Source: K23-9 sp049680365 (GTDB lineage: Bacteria; Planctomycetota; Planctomycetia; Pirellulales; Pirellulaceae). From it: a stretch of 64,000 nt of DNA. Under the pieces are notes generated by a model. That model was not told the DNA's origin. It made no database searches and was given only the letters and a program-made list of their open reading frames with translations. A program made the translations under genes and the position numbers. Each line of letters opens with the position of its first letter. The first letter of the stretch is position 1. Shown here one piece after another: positions 24,283 through 33,391 of the stretch. The stretch covers positions 1 through 64,000 of the forward strand of contig JBAUHQ010000482.1 in assembly GCA_049680365.1 (NCBI GenBank), given 5' to 3'.

Positions 24283-24716
24283 AGCGCGGATCCCTCTTCT
24301 GATTTTGGCAGACGTTTCGGTAAGTCACGTATTTCTAACAGTAGACGATCCATTGCGTCGACGAGCGTTTGCCAAGCGACAGGGATTCGGTCCAATTGCC
24401 CGCTACGCGCAATCTGTTCTAAGTCATGAGCGGCAGTCGTGGTTTGATGAGCTCCGAAAATCGCCACGGAGCCCTTTAGTTGATGCGCCGACTTGGCGAT
24501 GCCAACTGCATTGGCTGCTCTGATCTGCACTTCAATTTCGCTCAACTGTTTGGGCCCCTCATCCACAAACAATTCCGCAACCGACAGCAATACGTCCACA
24601 TCACCGGCGGTGTAGGACAGTGCTTCGTTTATATCGATAATCGAAGCTGGATGTTCTGAGAGAGACACGTCTAATCCGTTGCCTGCGGTAATGGAGCCCT
24701 CCAAATGATAGCGCAT
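24279..24716 (-). CDS. Histidine phosphotransfer (Hpt) domain protein
   Basis: A 145-residue helical protein with AKSAHQLKGSVAIFGA, where H78 is the expected phosphorylated histidine and the following LKG is the family signature. Hpt proteins shuttle phosphate between receivers in multistep phosphorelays. It overlaps the receiver-kinase gene by 4 bases (ATGA type), so the two are made together and probably interact. No hybrid histidine kinase is next to it in this window. Confidence 0.88.
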   Translation of the reverse strand: MRYHLEGSITAGNGLDVSLSEHPASIIDINEALSYTAGDVDVLLSVAELFVDEGPKQLSEIEVQIRAANAVGIAKSAHQLKGSVAIFGAHQTTTAAHDLEQIARSGQLDRIPVAWQTLVDAMDRLLLEIRDLPKRLPKSEEGSAL

Positions 24717-24832
24717 CTACGCAGTCGCTGCCCAGAGATTTTTGCATTCGAGGCTGCTGAAACTCGCAGAATGCTCTGCGGGGGCGCTGGCGTGTTCATG
24801 CATTACGTACGTTGCAACGATCTGGACGACAC

Positions 24833-27325
24833 TCACTTTAGAGCAAAAGTTTCGCTTTGTACGACAGCTTGGATCAAGCTCCTTACGCCCCAGTCCGCCG
24901 CTTGTACGCTCTCCAATATCCCTTCAACACTTGGGCGATCGCTGGCGGACATTGGACGACCGGTCGCATAAGCAAGCAACTTTTCAGTCAACGACTTGGC
25001 GAATGGCCGTTTTTGATCCAACAAGATCGCTTTCAAGCCGATAATGTTGTCGAACTCTTTGCCGCCCGGCAACTGCCCCGAAGGATCAATGCGTGTGTTG
25101 CGACCATACGTTGTCCGCCAGCGACCAATCGGGTCATAGTTCTCCAACGCAAATCCCAACGGGTCGATCTTGCGGTGGCAATCGTTGCAGCTGGCATTTT
25201 CGCGATGCTTTTGAAGTTGTTGGCGAATCGTTTTTGCGCCGCGCGTATCTGGGTCCAGCGGTTCGACATCGGGCGGTGGTGGTGACGGTGGCGTGCCCAG
25301 GAAATTCTCCAATACCCACACGCCGCGAACGACCGGCGACGTATCAATCCCGTTGGCTGAAACGGTCAGTACACTCGCTTGACCCAATAACCCACCACGA
25401 TGCGGATCGTCAAATTCGATGCGATGAAATCCCGGCGACTCGGGAGGATCGATCCCGTACAACCTCGCCAATGGCTTGTTAACGAAGGTGAATTTCGAGT
25501 TGATCAGATTCGCTAAACTCAGATCATGTTCGATCAGGTGCTGCACGAATAGTTTTGTTTCCGTCCGCATCGCTGCGCCCAGATCGTATTGGTAATACGG
25601 ATGGAAGTCGCGACGGTCTGGTGGTGCCGACCCCAACTCGCGAAGCGTCAGCCAACTTTCCAAGAAACCATCGATCATCGCGGACGATTTCGGTTCGGAA
25701 AGCATTCGATCAACTTCGCCCGCCAATACTCTCGGATCGGACAATTTACCAGCGTCTGCAAGCCTGCGAAGTGGCTCATCAGGCGTGCTGGACCATAGGA
25801 AATAAGACAGACGAGTCGCCAACGCGTGGTCCGACAGTTTTCCACCGTTACCTTCGTCCAAGTACAAGAAACTGGGCGAACACAACACGGACTTCAACGC
25901 GTCGCCGTAAGCTTGCAGTTGCGAGCGTCCCATGGACTGACGCACTTCAATCAATTTCATCGTACGATCAACTTCGCTGTCATCGACCGGCCTACGAAAA
26001 GCTCGGGACATAAAACGACGCAAGTGTTTGCGCATCGCTGCTGGATCAAGTTCTTCGCCGCTGGCTGCTTTTGCAAAATCATCGCCCAGCAAAACACGCT
26101 GACTTTCGGTCGGCCACTGATCGAAGAGCGGTCCGCGAATTTCGACTTCGTGAATGCGAATGTGTGGCAACTTGCCATGTTTGATCGCGTTGAAACGCAT
26201 CGAAACGATGCCTTTGTCAATTCCATCGGGAAATTGGTCGCGGTATTTTTTGATTAGCTTGCTCCACAGATTCCTCGCGTCCATCAGGCCATTGCGGAAC
26301 GTAAACCGTGGTGTGAATCCTTTGTCCAACCAAACTCGCTGCGTGTACCACTTTGGCTCGTCCGATAAATCAAATTCCGCCAACAGGGGCTCGATCGGTT
26401 GCGGTAAATGCAGTTTACCGACGTCGCGGTTACCCGGTCGAATGCCAAGTCGCAATGGCTCACTGCTGTCGGTGCCAAGGAATTTCTCGTCGTACGGATG
26501 AATACGATTGACCGCTTCGGCCTTGAACTTGATCTCGTAGAAACCGTTCATTGGAACGCCATCACGAAATTCATCGATCGGCCCGTAGGCACCTTCATGC
26601 TTGTCCGCACCAATGACGTCATAAAGTGTGATGTGCGAATAGTTGTTCGTTTTTCGATGAACCTGATCGATCTCCGGCTGCTGACGAAAACCATCGCGAA
26701 ACGTCCACGTTTGGACTTCAGGCTTCTTGACTGGCATCATTGCTCGCTCGATCACTTGATCGGCCGCCGTCAAATATCCAGACAGCAAGAAACCCGATGT
26801 TTCGAGTGCTTCACCGATGTTGTCCATATGCTCAACGGTTTCATCCTTTGGAAACGTCGTGGTTGGATCAAACATTTGCATGTCTAAGTGCAAGAGATCG
26901 CGAACCGTATTGCGATACTCACGCGAATTCAATCGCCGCAGCACAGTGGCGTTCCTGGTTGCCGACGCTGTCGCGTGATACTGCTGGATCCGGCTTGTCA
27001 GCCAGGAAATCACTTTGCCACGGGCCTCATCGCTCGGCTGCGGTTCATCCGCAGGTGGCATTTCGCTCAGGTTCAATTGGTCCAGGATGTCCTGGTAATC
27101 GACCAAAGCATTTTCGTTGGCAATTCTACCATCAAGTTGATGAAACTGACGGTCGCCTTTGGATTCATAGTCACCGTGACAACGAATGCAATGAGTCGTC
27201 ATGAACGGTTTGATCGATTTGTCAAACGCTAATGCGATTACCTTCGATTCGACGTTCTCTTGCCCAACGACGCTGACTGGCAACCAGCCCCAGAACAACA
27301 ACAGTATCAGAATGGAGTTTTTCAT
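24833..27325 (-). CDS. DUF1592/DUF1587-family cytochrome c-like protein (planctomycete type)
   Basis: A secreted protein of about 830 residues of the planctomycete multi-domain family (a PSCyt1-like heme region, then DUF1587, DUF1592, DUF1588 and DUF1585). A signal peptide (KNSILILLLFWGWLPVSVVGQ) is followed by a heme-type CIRCHG at about 46-51, RLNSREYRNTVRDLL (DUF1587), and a second CNDCHRKIDPLGFALENYD near residue 712. The biochemical role of the family is not established; a periplasmic redox role is presumed. ATG 27325 overlaps the stop of the upstream DUF1552 gene (TGATG), so they are translationally coupled. Confidence 0.9.
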   Translation of the reverse strand: MKNSILILLLFWGWLPVSVVGQENVESKVIALAFDKSIKPFMTTHCIRCHGDYESKGDRQFHQLDGRIANENALVDYQDILDQLNLSEMPPADEPQPSDEARGKVISWLTSRIQQYHATASATRNATVLRRLNSREYRNTVRDLLHLDMQMFDPTTTFPKDETVEHMDNIGEALETSGFLLSGYLTAADQVIERAMMPVKKPEVQTWTFRDGFRQQPEIDQVHRKTNNYSHITLYDVIGADKHEGAYGPIDEFRDGVPMNGFYEIKFKAEAVNRIHPYDEKFLGTDSSEPLRLGIRPGNRDVGKLHLPQPIEPLLAEFDLSDEPKWYTQRVWLDKGFTPRFTFRNGLMDARNLWSKLIKKYRDQFPDGIDKGIVSMRFNAIKHGKLPHIRIHEVEIRGPLFDQWPTESQRVLLGDDFAKAASGEELDPAAMRKHLRRFMSRAFRRPVDDSEVDRTMKLIEVRQSMGRSQLQAYGDALKSVLCSPSFLYLDEGNGGKLSDHALATRLSYFLWSSTPDEPLRRLADAGKLSDPRVLAGEVDRMLSEPKSSAMIDGFLESWLTLRELGSAPPDRRDFHPYYQYDLGAAMRTETKLFVQHLIEHDLSLANLINSKFTFVNKPLARLYGIDPPESPGFHRIEFDDPHRGGLLGQASVLTVSANGIDTSPVVRGVWVLENFLGTPPSPPPPDVEPLDPDTRGAKTIRQQLQKHRENASCNDCHRKIDPLGFALENYDPIGRWRTTYGRNTRIDPSGQLPGGKEFDNIIGLKAILLDQKRPFAKSLTEKLLAYATGRPMSASDRPSVEGILESVQAADWGVRSLIQAVVQSETFALK

Positions 27326-28596
27326 CACGCCCAATCCAATGTGCCTGTGCCGTTTGAAAAGCTGTCCGTTTCAACGCCGAATTGTTGCAGCATCGTTGTA
27401 AACAAATTGCACAGTGGCACGCGACGGTTCGCTTCTTCGGGGAAACGCTGGTGCGTGCCGTGCTTGAATCCGCCGCCAGCCAAGATGATTGGCAGGTTGT
27501 TGTTGGTGTGCGAATTGGCGTTGCCCATGCCACTACCAAACAAGGCCATCGTGCTGTCTAGCAACGATTGATCGCTCCCGGACTGAGCGATTGATTTTAG
27601 CGTTTCCAGGAATCTTGCGAACTGTTGCACTTGGTACAGTTCGATTTGCACTAGCTGATCGATGTTCGCTTGAACTTGGCCGTGGTGCGACAGTCCGTGG
27701 TAACCCTGGCGTATGCCCAGATCCGATGCAGCAAAACTGCCGCCGACTTCCAACGTCGCAACACGCGTCGAATCCGTTTGCAACGCGATCGCGATCAAGT
27801 CATAAAGCTTGGGCAAGTCGGGAGCCAAACCTTCGTCGTCGGGCAGTCTCCCCACGGGCTTTGGTTTTGGAATCGTTTGCCAATGTTCGTCCAGCTTTAA
27901 TTTCGATTCGACCTGTCGGACCGACGCAAGATAGTCGTCCAGCTTGCGCTGATCATCTTTGCTGATTCGTCGACTGAGCGATTTGGCATCACCAAGAACT
28001 GAGTCCAGAATTGACTTTTGAAGCGCAATCTGATCCGTCGCTTGCTGTTTCTCTTTGGCATCGCCGTCGATGAATAATTGGCGAAACAAGTCACGTGGCC
28101 CGGTAATCGGCGGAACACGAGTGCCGGTACGAGTCCAACTGATTCGGCATCCACCATGCAAGCCGTCTTCGCTACCAACGGTCAGCGAAGGAAATCGCGT
28201 TTGCGATCCAACGTGTTCGGCCGCTCGTTGATCCAAACTGATGCCGCCATCGGGCAGAACGCGTGCTTCGGTTGCTTTGACGCCTGTCAAAAATGTGTGC
28301 ACCGCAAAGTGACCACCTTTTTGTCCGTGATCCAAATTTGAAAACAGCGTCATGTCGGACCGGTGCTGGGCAAGCGGCTCCAGCAGTGGCGACAATTTGT
28401 AGTTCGCTCCGTCCGAATCGGGCCAAAATGCACCTGGGTACATTCCAAACTCGTTGCCGATGCAAACCAAACGTTTTGGCGGACCATCGTTGCGTTCGTT
28501 GGCATTGGATCGACGCCTGGACTCAAACGCTGGCAATGCGATTGAAATACCGGTGGCTTTCAAAAACGAACGTCGATGCGTGTTAGCGCGAGACAT
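27325..28596 (-). CDS. DUF1552 domain protein with Tat-type signal
   Basis: A 423-residue exported protein that almost always pairs with DUF1592-type cytochromes in planctomycetes. The Tat-like start is HRRSFLKATGISIALP. The fold resembles alkaline phosphatase/DUF1501-type enzymes, with KRLVCIGNEFGMYPGAFWP near the start and MALFGSGMGNANSHTNNNLPIILAGGG near the end, where His and Asn residues may bind metal. No function is established for the family. It is the first gene of a two-gene unit with the DUF1592 gene. Confidence 0.9.
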   Translation of the reverse strand: MSRANTHRRSFLKATGISIALPAFESRRRSNANERNDGPPKRLVCIGNEFGMYPGAFWPDSDGANYKLSPLLEPLAQHRSDMTLFSNLDHGQKGGHFAVHTFLTGVKATEARVLPDGGISLDQRAAEHVGSQTRFPSLTVGSEDGLHGGCRISWTRTGTRVPPITGPRDLFRQLFIDGDAKEKQQATDQIALQKSILDSVLGDAKSLSRRISKDDQRKLDDYLASVRQVESKLKLDEHWQTIPKPKPVGRLPDDEGLAPDLPKLYDLIAIALQTDSTRVATLEVGGSFAASDLGIRQGYHGLSHHGQVQANIDQLVQIELYQVQQFARFLETLKSIAQSGSDQSLLDSTMALFGSGMGNANSHTNNNLPIILAGGGFKHGTHQRFPEEANRRVPLCNLFTTMLQQFGVETDSFSNGTGTLDWA

Positions 28597-28757
28597 CGCA
28601 AAACTCGTTGAGGCGGGAAAATGAGGCGGGACCCAAACACGTCGTGAAACACACTCAGTTGGGCGTTTCCCATTCTATCATGCTGAAGACGGGATTCCAT
28701 GGCGTATTGATCCTTTGCTAGATCGTAGTAGCCACCAATCGGCGAGGTTTAAGACAG

Positions 28758-28790
28758 TTGGGGTTTAGGACTTATTGGAGTTCAGGACTA
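28758..28790. repeat. Two imperfect 16-17 bp direct repeats
   Basis: TTGGGGTTTAGGACTTA (28758-28774) and TTGGAGTTCAGGACTA (28775-28790), with TTGGG starting a possible third copy. Confidence 0.5.
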
Positions 28791-28914
28791 TTGGGTGTGC
28801 GAGATCACGATGGCTGTACTTGATGGCCCTCAACCTGATGCTCAATAGAATGCAACTCGCTCGGGTTATATCCATTTTGCATTTACGCGGTGGCTGTCGA
28901 CTTTAGGGCCCCGG

Positions 28915-28936
28915 CATACCAAGCCCATACCAAGCC
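28915..28936. repeat. 11-bp perfect tandem repeat, two copies
   Basis: CATACCAAGCC at 28915-28925 and 28926-28936. Confidence 0.65.
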
Positions 28937-29276
28937 TCGCTCGCAAGTTTTTGGGCAGGTGCTCGATTTCGAGGAAATTGGACATCCTAAATCTCCCGAT
29001 TTACCGTCATCGAACTAGGGAAACGAGAACTTGCCCCGTCTCAATCCGAATTCCAAGCCAGTTAAAAAACCCAAAATACTCTCCACTGTGTCCAGATTGC
29101 CAATTCGGACTTGCAAGTGATTCGGTCGCCACCTACCCTCGCCGCGATATAGATATGAATTGCCGAAATCAATTGTGGTTCCGGCATGTTTGGTGATCAA
29201 TTTCCGACTCGCCGAAAACTCGATTTCGCATCGATTGATTCCACCACCCGGTAACGAAGCCATGGAAGGCCTAGCG

Positions 29277-32200
29277 ATGGACGGACCCGTACGTACGTTT
29301 TTTGTTGTAGCTCTGTTTGCAACCTCAATTGTTCTGCCAGCAGCATCCAATTTGGTAAACGCTGATGAGGCAAATTGGGTTTGGGCCGCCGGCAGTTCGA
29401 TGGATAAACCCGTCACACCTGGTGAAACATGCTGGTTTCGCAAACCGGTCAACATCCGAGTGCCGTCGGAGGGCCGAATCGAAATCGCCGCCGACGACAA
29501 CTACGAACTCTACCTCAACGGCAACCAAATCGGCCGCGGCGGTTCGCCTCAAATTGTTGACGAATACGACGTCTCCAAACATCTTCAGGTTGGCCGCAAT
29601 ATCGTCGCGATCAAAGTCGTCAATACTCATGGCGAAACAGCTGCCTTGGCTGCACGCGTGGCAGTGAAACCAAACACGGGCGACAAGTGGTATACGTTCA
29701 GCTCCGATCCTTCGTGGCGAACGAGCACACAGGAACAATCGAACTGGGAGACGATTGTCTTCAACGATCGACTCTGGGGCTCTGCGACTGCGTTTGGAAA
29801 ATTTGGAGAAACGGCACCATGGGATCATAACGCTGACGTCGCAGCAACAATCGAATCAGAGTCCGGCGAACTTGATGCAACAGAATCTGATCAACGAGAA
29901 CGATTTCAGATCCAACGTGGATTCGGCGTGCAACGAGTCTTGAACGACGAAAAAGTCGGCTCCGTGATCGCGATGACGTTCAACGAATTCGGACACATCT
30001 TGGTTTCGCAAGAAGACGGACCATTGCTGTTGGTATTCGACAGCGATAAAGACGGCGTACCTGAAAAGGTTCGCACGTATTGTGACAAAGTCAAAAACTG
30101 CCAAGGCATTCTGCCGCTCAATGGCGAAGTCTTTGTGACGGCTGACGGCCCTGACGGATCAGCTCTGTATCGCCTGTCCGACGAAGACCGTAATGGTTCG
30201 TTGGAGAAGATCAAAACGATTGTCAAGTTCACGGGCGATTCCGGTGAACACGGCCCACACGGATTGCGACTCGGTCCCGACGGTATGATTTACATCGCCG
30301 TCGGCAGCCATACTCAAGCCGTTGGAAAACGCGGCGTTGGTGACTCCTATCGTGACTTCTACGAAGGCGATTTGTTGCCACGCTACGAAGATCCAGGCGG
30401 GCATGCTTTGGGTGTCAAAGCTCCTGGCGGAACAATCATTCGCACGAACACGGACGGCAGCGTTGTTGAACGCGTCGCGGGCGGCGTTCGCAATGCATAC
30501 GACGTGGTTTTCAATGCCGATGGTGGACTGTTTGTTCACGACGCTGACATGGAAGCCGACTTGAACACTGCTTGGTACCGACCGACTGCCCTATTCGATA
30601 TCACCGAAGGCGCTGAACTAGGCTGGAGAACTGGCTGGGCAAAATGGCCTGAACACTACTTCGATCGTGTTCCATCATTGCTGAACACTGGACGCGGCAG
30701 CCCCACCGGCGGCGTTTCCTATCAACACTTTATGTACCCCGTTCGCTACCAAAACACAATGTTCTTGGCTGACTGGTCCGAAGGTCGCATTTTGAATGTT
30801 CGTTTGCGTCCCAAAGGTGCTGGCTACGTTGCCGATAGCGAAGTCTTCCTACAAGGCCAGCCGCTAAACGTCACCGACTTGGACATCGGCCCCGACGGCG
30901 CGTTGTATTTCTGCACCGGTGGTCGCGGAACAGCCGGCGGCGTCTATCGCGTGGTCTACAAAGGTGACGTTCCGGACCGCATCAAGAAACTTGGTACCGG
31001 CATTGCCGCGGCGATCCGACAACCACAACTTGAATCGGCTTGGTCGCGCCAAGAGATCGCCAAGATCAAGCGTGAGCTCGGTGGCGAATGGGCTCAATTG
31101 GTTGCCGGTGTTGCTTATAGCGACGATAACCCTGCCGAATACCGCGTTCGCGCCATGGAATTGATGCAACTGTTTGGCCCCGTGCCTAGCGAAGAATTGG
31201 TGCTGGAACTGTCACAAGCCAAACACGAAAAAGTACGTGCCCGCGCGGCAACTCTGCTGGGACTTCATCCTGGCAAAGAAACGGGCAGCCGTCTGACCGA
31301 ACTACTCGCAGACACTGATCCTAAAGTCCGACGCGCGGCTTGCGAAGCGATGTTGCGATGCGAAACGTTTCCGAAATCCACCGAACAACTGATGCCACTT
31401 CTGGCCAGTGATGATCGCACTTTGTCTTTCGTCGCACGACGCGTGCTGGAGCGCATGCCGACCAACATTTGGCGAGAAGAAGTGCTCAATACAGCCGATT
31501 CACGCATTGCTTTGTGCGGGATGCTCGCGCTGATTAACGCGGATCCGACGGAGCCGACTGCGATGTCGATTCTGCAACGATCGAGCGAAATGATGACCGG
31601 ATTTCTTAGCGATGTGGATTTCATCGACACTTTGCGATTGATCCAAGTAGCGCTTCATCGTGGCGAAATCGATCCGGCCAAAGTTACAAGCTTGCGAGAT
31701 CAGATCGCTGAAGAATTTCCTGCCAGCGAGGATCGCATGAACCAAGAGTTGATTCGAATCGCAGCGTTCTTGAAAGCAGGTTCGGTTGCTGACCGCGCGC
31801 TTGAGTACATTGAATCGGACGCCCCCAAAGAAGATCGAGTGCTAGTTGGCATGCATCTTCATTTTCTCTCGCCGCAGTGGAATGCCAAGCAACGTTTTCG
31901 CGTCTTGAAGTTCTACGAAGAACTCGCCAGCAGCGACAGTGAAGGCGGATTGCCAATGTATATCACCGCTGTCACACGTGACTTTGCCAAATCACTTTCC
32001 TTGGATGACGCCAATGCGTTGCTGGAACAAGGCGACGTCTGGCGTAACGCGGCGCTGGCGGCGATCTACAAACTAGAACGTCCTGTCAACAGCGACACCG
32101 CAGAAAAGCTACGCGACCTGGATCGTCGTTTGGTCGCCGACCCACAACTGGGCGAAACGGAGCGACGATTGCGCACGGGCATTATCGCCATGCTTGCAAC

Positions 32201-33107
32201 TGCAACGGACACCGAATCCGGCAACTACCTTCGCAAACTCTGGCGCAATGAACCAGAACGTCGCAACGTGATCGCGATGGCGCTGTCGGTTCATCCAGAA
32301 GGCGAAAACTGGGACTATCTGGTTCGCAGTTTAAGTGTGCTGGAAAATCAGTCTGCCGACGAAGTGCTTAAGGCTTTGAAGAAAGTCGCCATCGCAACAG
32401 ACGATCCGATGGCGATTCGCCAACTGATTTTACTGGGCGTTCGCGCGGAAGAAAACCAAACAAGCTACCAACACGTCGAAGGACTGCTGGAACACTGGAC
32501 GGGCATGAAACGACCTGCCGGTGCTGCCAACACCATGCGTCCTTGGCAGCAATGGTATGCCAAAATGTACCCCGATCGCGCTCCGGCCGAACTGCCCAAA
32601 GAAGAAGAGTCGCGTTGGGACTTCGATCAACTTGTGTCGTACCTTGATGGAGACAAAGGACGCTATGGCGACCCATTGCACGGCCGCGAAGTATTCACGA
32701 AAGCAAAGTGTGTGGACTGCCACCAATTCGGTTCCAACGGCAGCTCGGTTGGCCCGAATCTATCGGGTGTTGCTCGTCGCTTCTCCAAACGAGAAATCGT
32801 CGAATCAATTCTTTATCCAGCTCACGTGATTAGCAGTCAGTACGCCAGCAAGAAAGTTCTGACGCTAGATGGTCGCACCATAATCGGCATCGTCAGCGAA
32901 GAAACCAACGGTGATTTGTCGATTCGCGACTCACAGAATCGCCTGACCCAGATTCCCGAAAAGGAAGTTGACCAAATTCTGCCAAGCACCAGCAGCAACA
33001 TGCCGTCGGGCTTGATTGACGGTTTGTCGCAGCAAGAAATCTCCGACCTGATGGCCTACCTGGGCGTCCTGCAACCGCTCGAAATCGCTTCGCGGCCGGA
33101 GAACTAG
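29277..33107 (+). CDS. PVC-type membrane-bound dehydrogenase/HEAT/cytochrome c protein
   Basis: An exported protein of about 1276 residues. After the signal peptide (RTFFVVALFATSIVLPAAS) come a beta-sandwich domain (about 30-180; DDNYELYLNGNQIGRGG), a six-bladed glucose dehydrogenase-like propeller (about 220-600; GEHGPHGLRLGPDGMIYIAVG, DIGPDGALYFCTGG), HEAT-like helical repeats (about 640-1090) and a C-terminal cytochrome c with CVDCH (about 1144-1148) and SSVGPNLSGVA. This layout is the PVC-type heme-binding family, thought to oxidise sugars outside the cytoplasm. ATG 29277 has GGAAGG seven bases before it; ATG 29262 and TTG 29160 are alternatives. The DUF1552/DUF1592 pair is divergent. Confidence 0.9.
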   Translation: MDGPVRTFFVVALFATSIVLPAASNLVNADEANWVWAAGSSMDKPVTPGETCWFRKPVNIRVPSEGRIEIAADDNYELYLNGNQIGRGGSPQIVDEYDVSKHLQVGRNIVAIKVVNTHGETAALAARVAVKPNTGDKWYTFSSDPSWRTSTQEQSNWETIVFNDRLWGSATAFGKFGETAPWDHNADVAATIESESGELDATESDQRERFQIQRGFGVQRVLNDEKVGSVIAMTFNEFGHILVSQEDGPLLLVFDSDKDGVPEKVRTYCDKVKNCQGILPLNGEVFVTADGPDGSALYRLSDEDRNGSLEKIKTIVKFTGDSGEHGPHGLRLGPDGMIYIAVGSHTQAVGKRGVGDSYRDFYEGDLLPRYEDPGGHALGVKAPGGTIIRTNTDGSVVERVAGGVRNAYDVVFNADGGLFVHDADMEADLNTAWYRPTALFDITEGAELGWRTGWAKWPEHYFDRVPSLLNTGRGSPTGGVSYQHFMYPVRYQNTMFLADWSEGRILNVRLRPKGAGYVADSEVFLQGQPLNVTDLDIGPDGALYFCTGGRGTAGGVYRVVYKGDVPDRIKKLGTGIAAAIRQPQLESAWSRQEIAKIKRELGGEWAQLVAGVAYSDDNPAEYRVRAMELMQLFGPVPSEELVLELSQAKHEKVRARAATLLGLHPGKETGSRLTELLADTDPKVRRAACEAMLRCETFPKSTEQLMPLLASDDRTLSFVARRVLERMPTNIWREEVLNTADSRIALCGMLALINADPTEPTAMSILQRSSEMMTGFLSDVDFIDTLRLIQVALHRGEIDPAKVTSLRDQIAEEFPASEDRMNQELIRIAAFLKAGSVADRALEYIESDAPKEDRVLVGMHLHFLSPQWNAKQRFRVLKFYEELASSDSEGGLPMYITAVTRDFAKSLSLDDANALLEQGDVWRNAALAAIYKLERPVNSDTAEKLRDLDRRLVADPQLGETERRLRTGIIAMLATATDTESGNYLRKLWRNEPERRNVIAMALSVHPEGENWDYLVRSLSVLENQSADEVLKALKKVAIATDDPMAIRQLILLGVRAEENQTSYQHVEGLLEHWTGMKRPAGAANTMRPWQQWYAKMYPDRAPAELPKEEESRWDFDQLVSYLDGDKGRYGDPLHGREVFTKAKCVDCHQFGSNGSSVGPNLSGVARRFSKREIVESILYPAHVISSQYASKKVLTLDGRTIIGIVSEETNGDLSIRDSQNRLTQIPEKEVDQILPSTSSNMPSGLIDGLSQQEISDLMAYLGVLQPLEIASRPEN

Positions 33108-33189
33108 TCCTCAGCCAATTGAAACGGAATCCTTCAAGACACGGTATAGACCGCCCAGACTGACTTAGATTCGGAAAATCACTTCACTG

Positions 33190-33215
33190 CACTTCGCAGC
33201 CAAAATAACGAAGTG
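33190..33215. terminator. Candidate hairpin downstream of the PVC-type gene
   Basis: CACTTCG (33190-33196) pairs with CGAAGTG (33209-33215) around a 12-base AT-rich loop. It lies about 80 bases after the stop and has no clear T-run. Confidence 0.3.
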
Positions 33216-33391
33216 GCTGAGGGTGTTTTCCGCAATCTATACGGACAATTCTTCGCTCAGCCATTCGGTTCACCTTCCCAAGAAATGACTCTGTGGGCAG
33301 AATACCGCTTTGACGCATCAAAGTCGCGTCCACCGCTGCCCGATTGGGGCGGCCCTCTGGCTTGTTTTTTCCCCTGAATTCTGGATTTACC

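Larger units (their letters stand above)
28597..29276. other. Divergent intergenic region with short repeats
   Basis: About 680 bases between the DUF1552 gene and the large dehydrogenase/cytochrome gene. It holds imperfect 16-17 bp repeats (28758-28790) and an 11-bp tandem repeat (28915-28936). No gene is supported, although a TTG-initiated extension of the downstream gene from 29160 remains possible. Confidence 0.5.
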
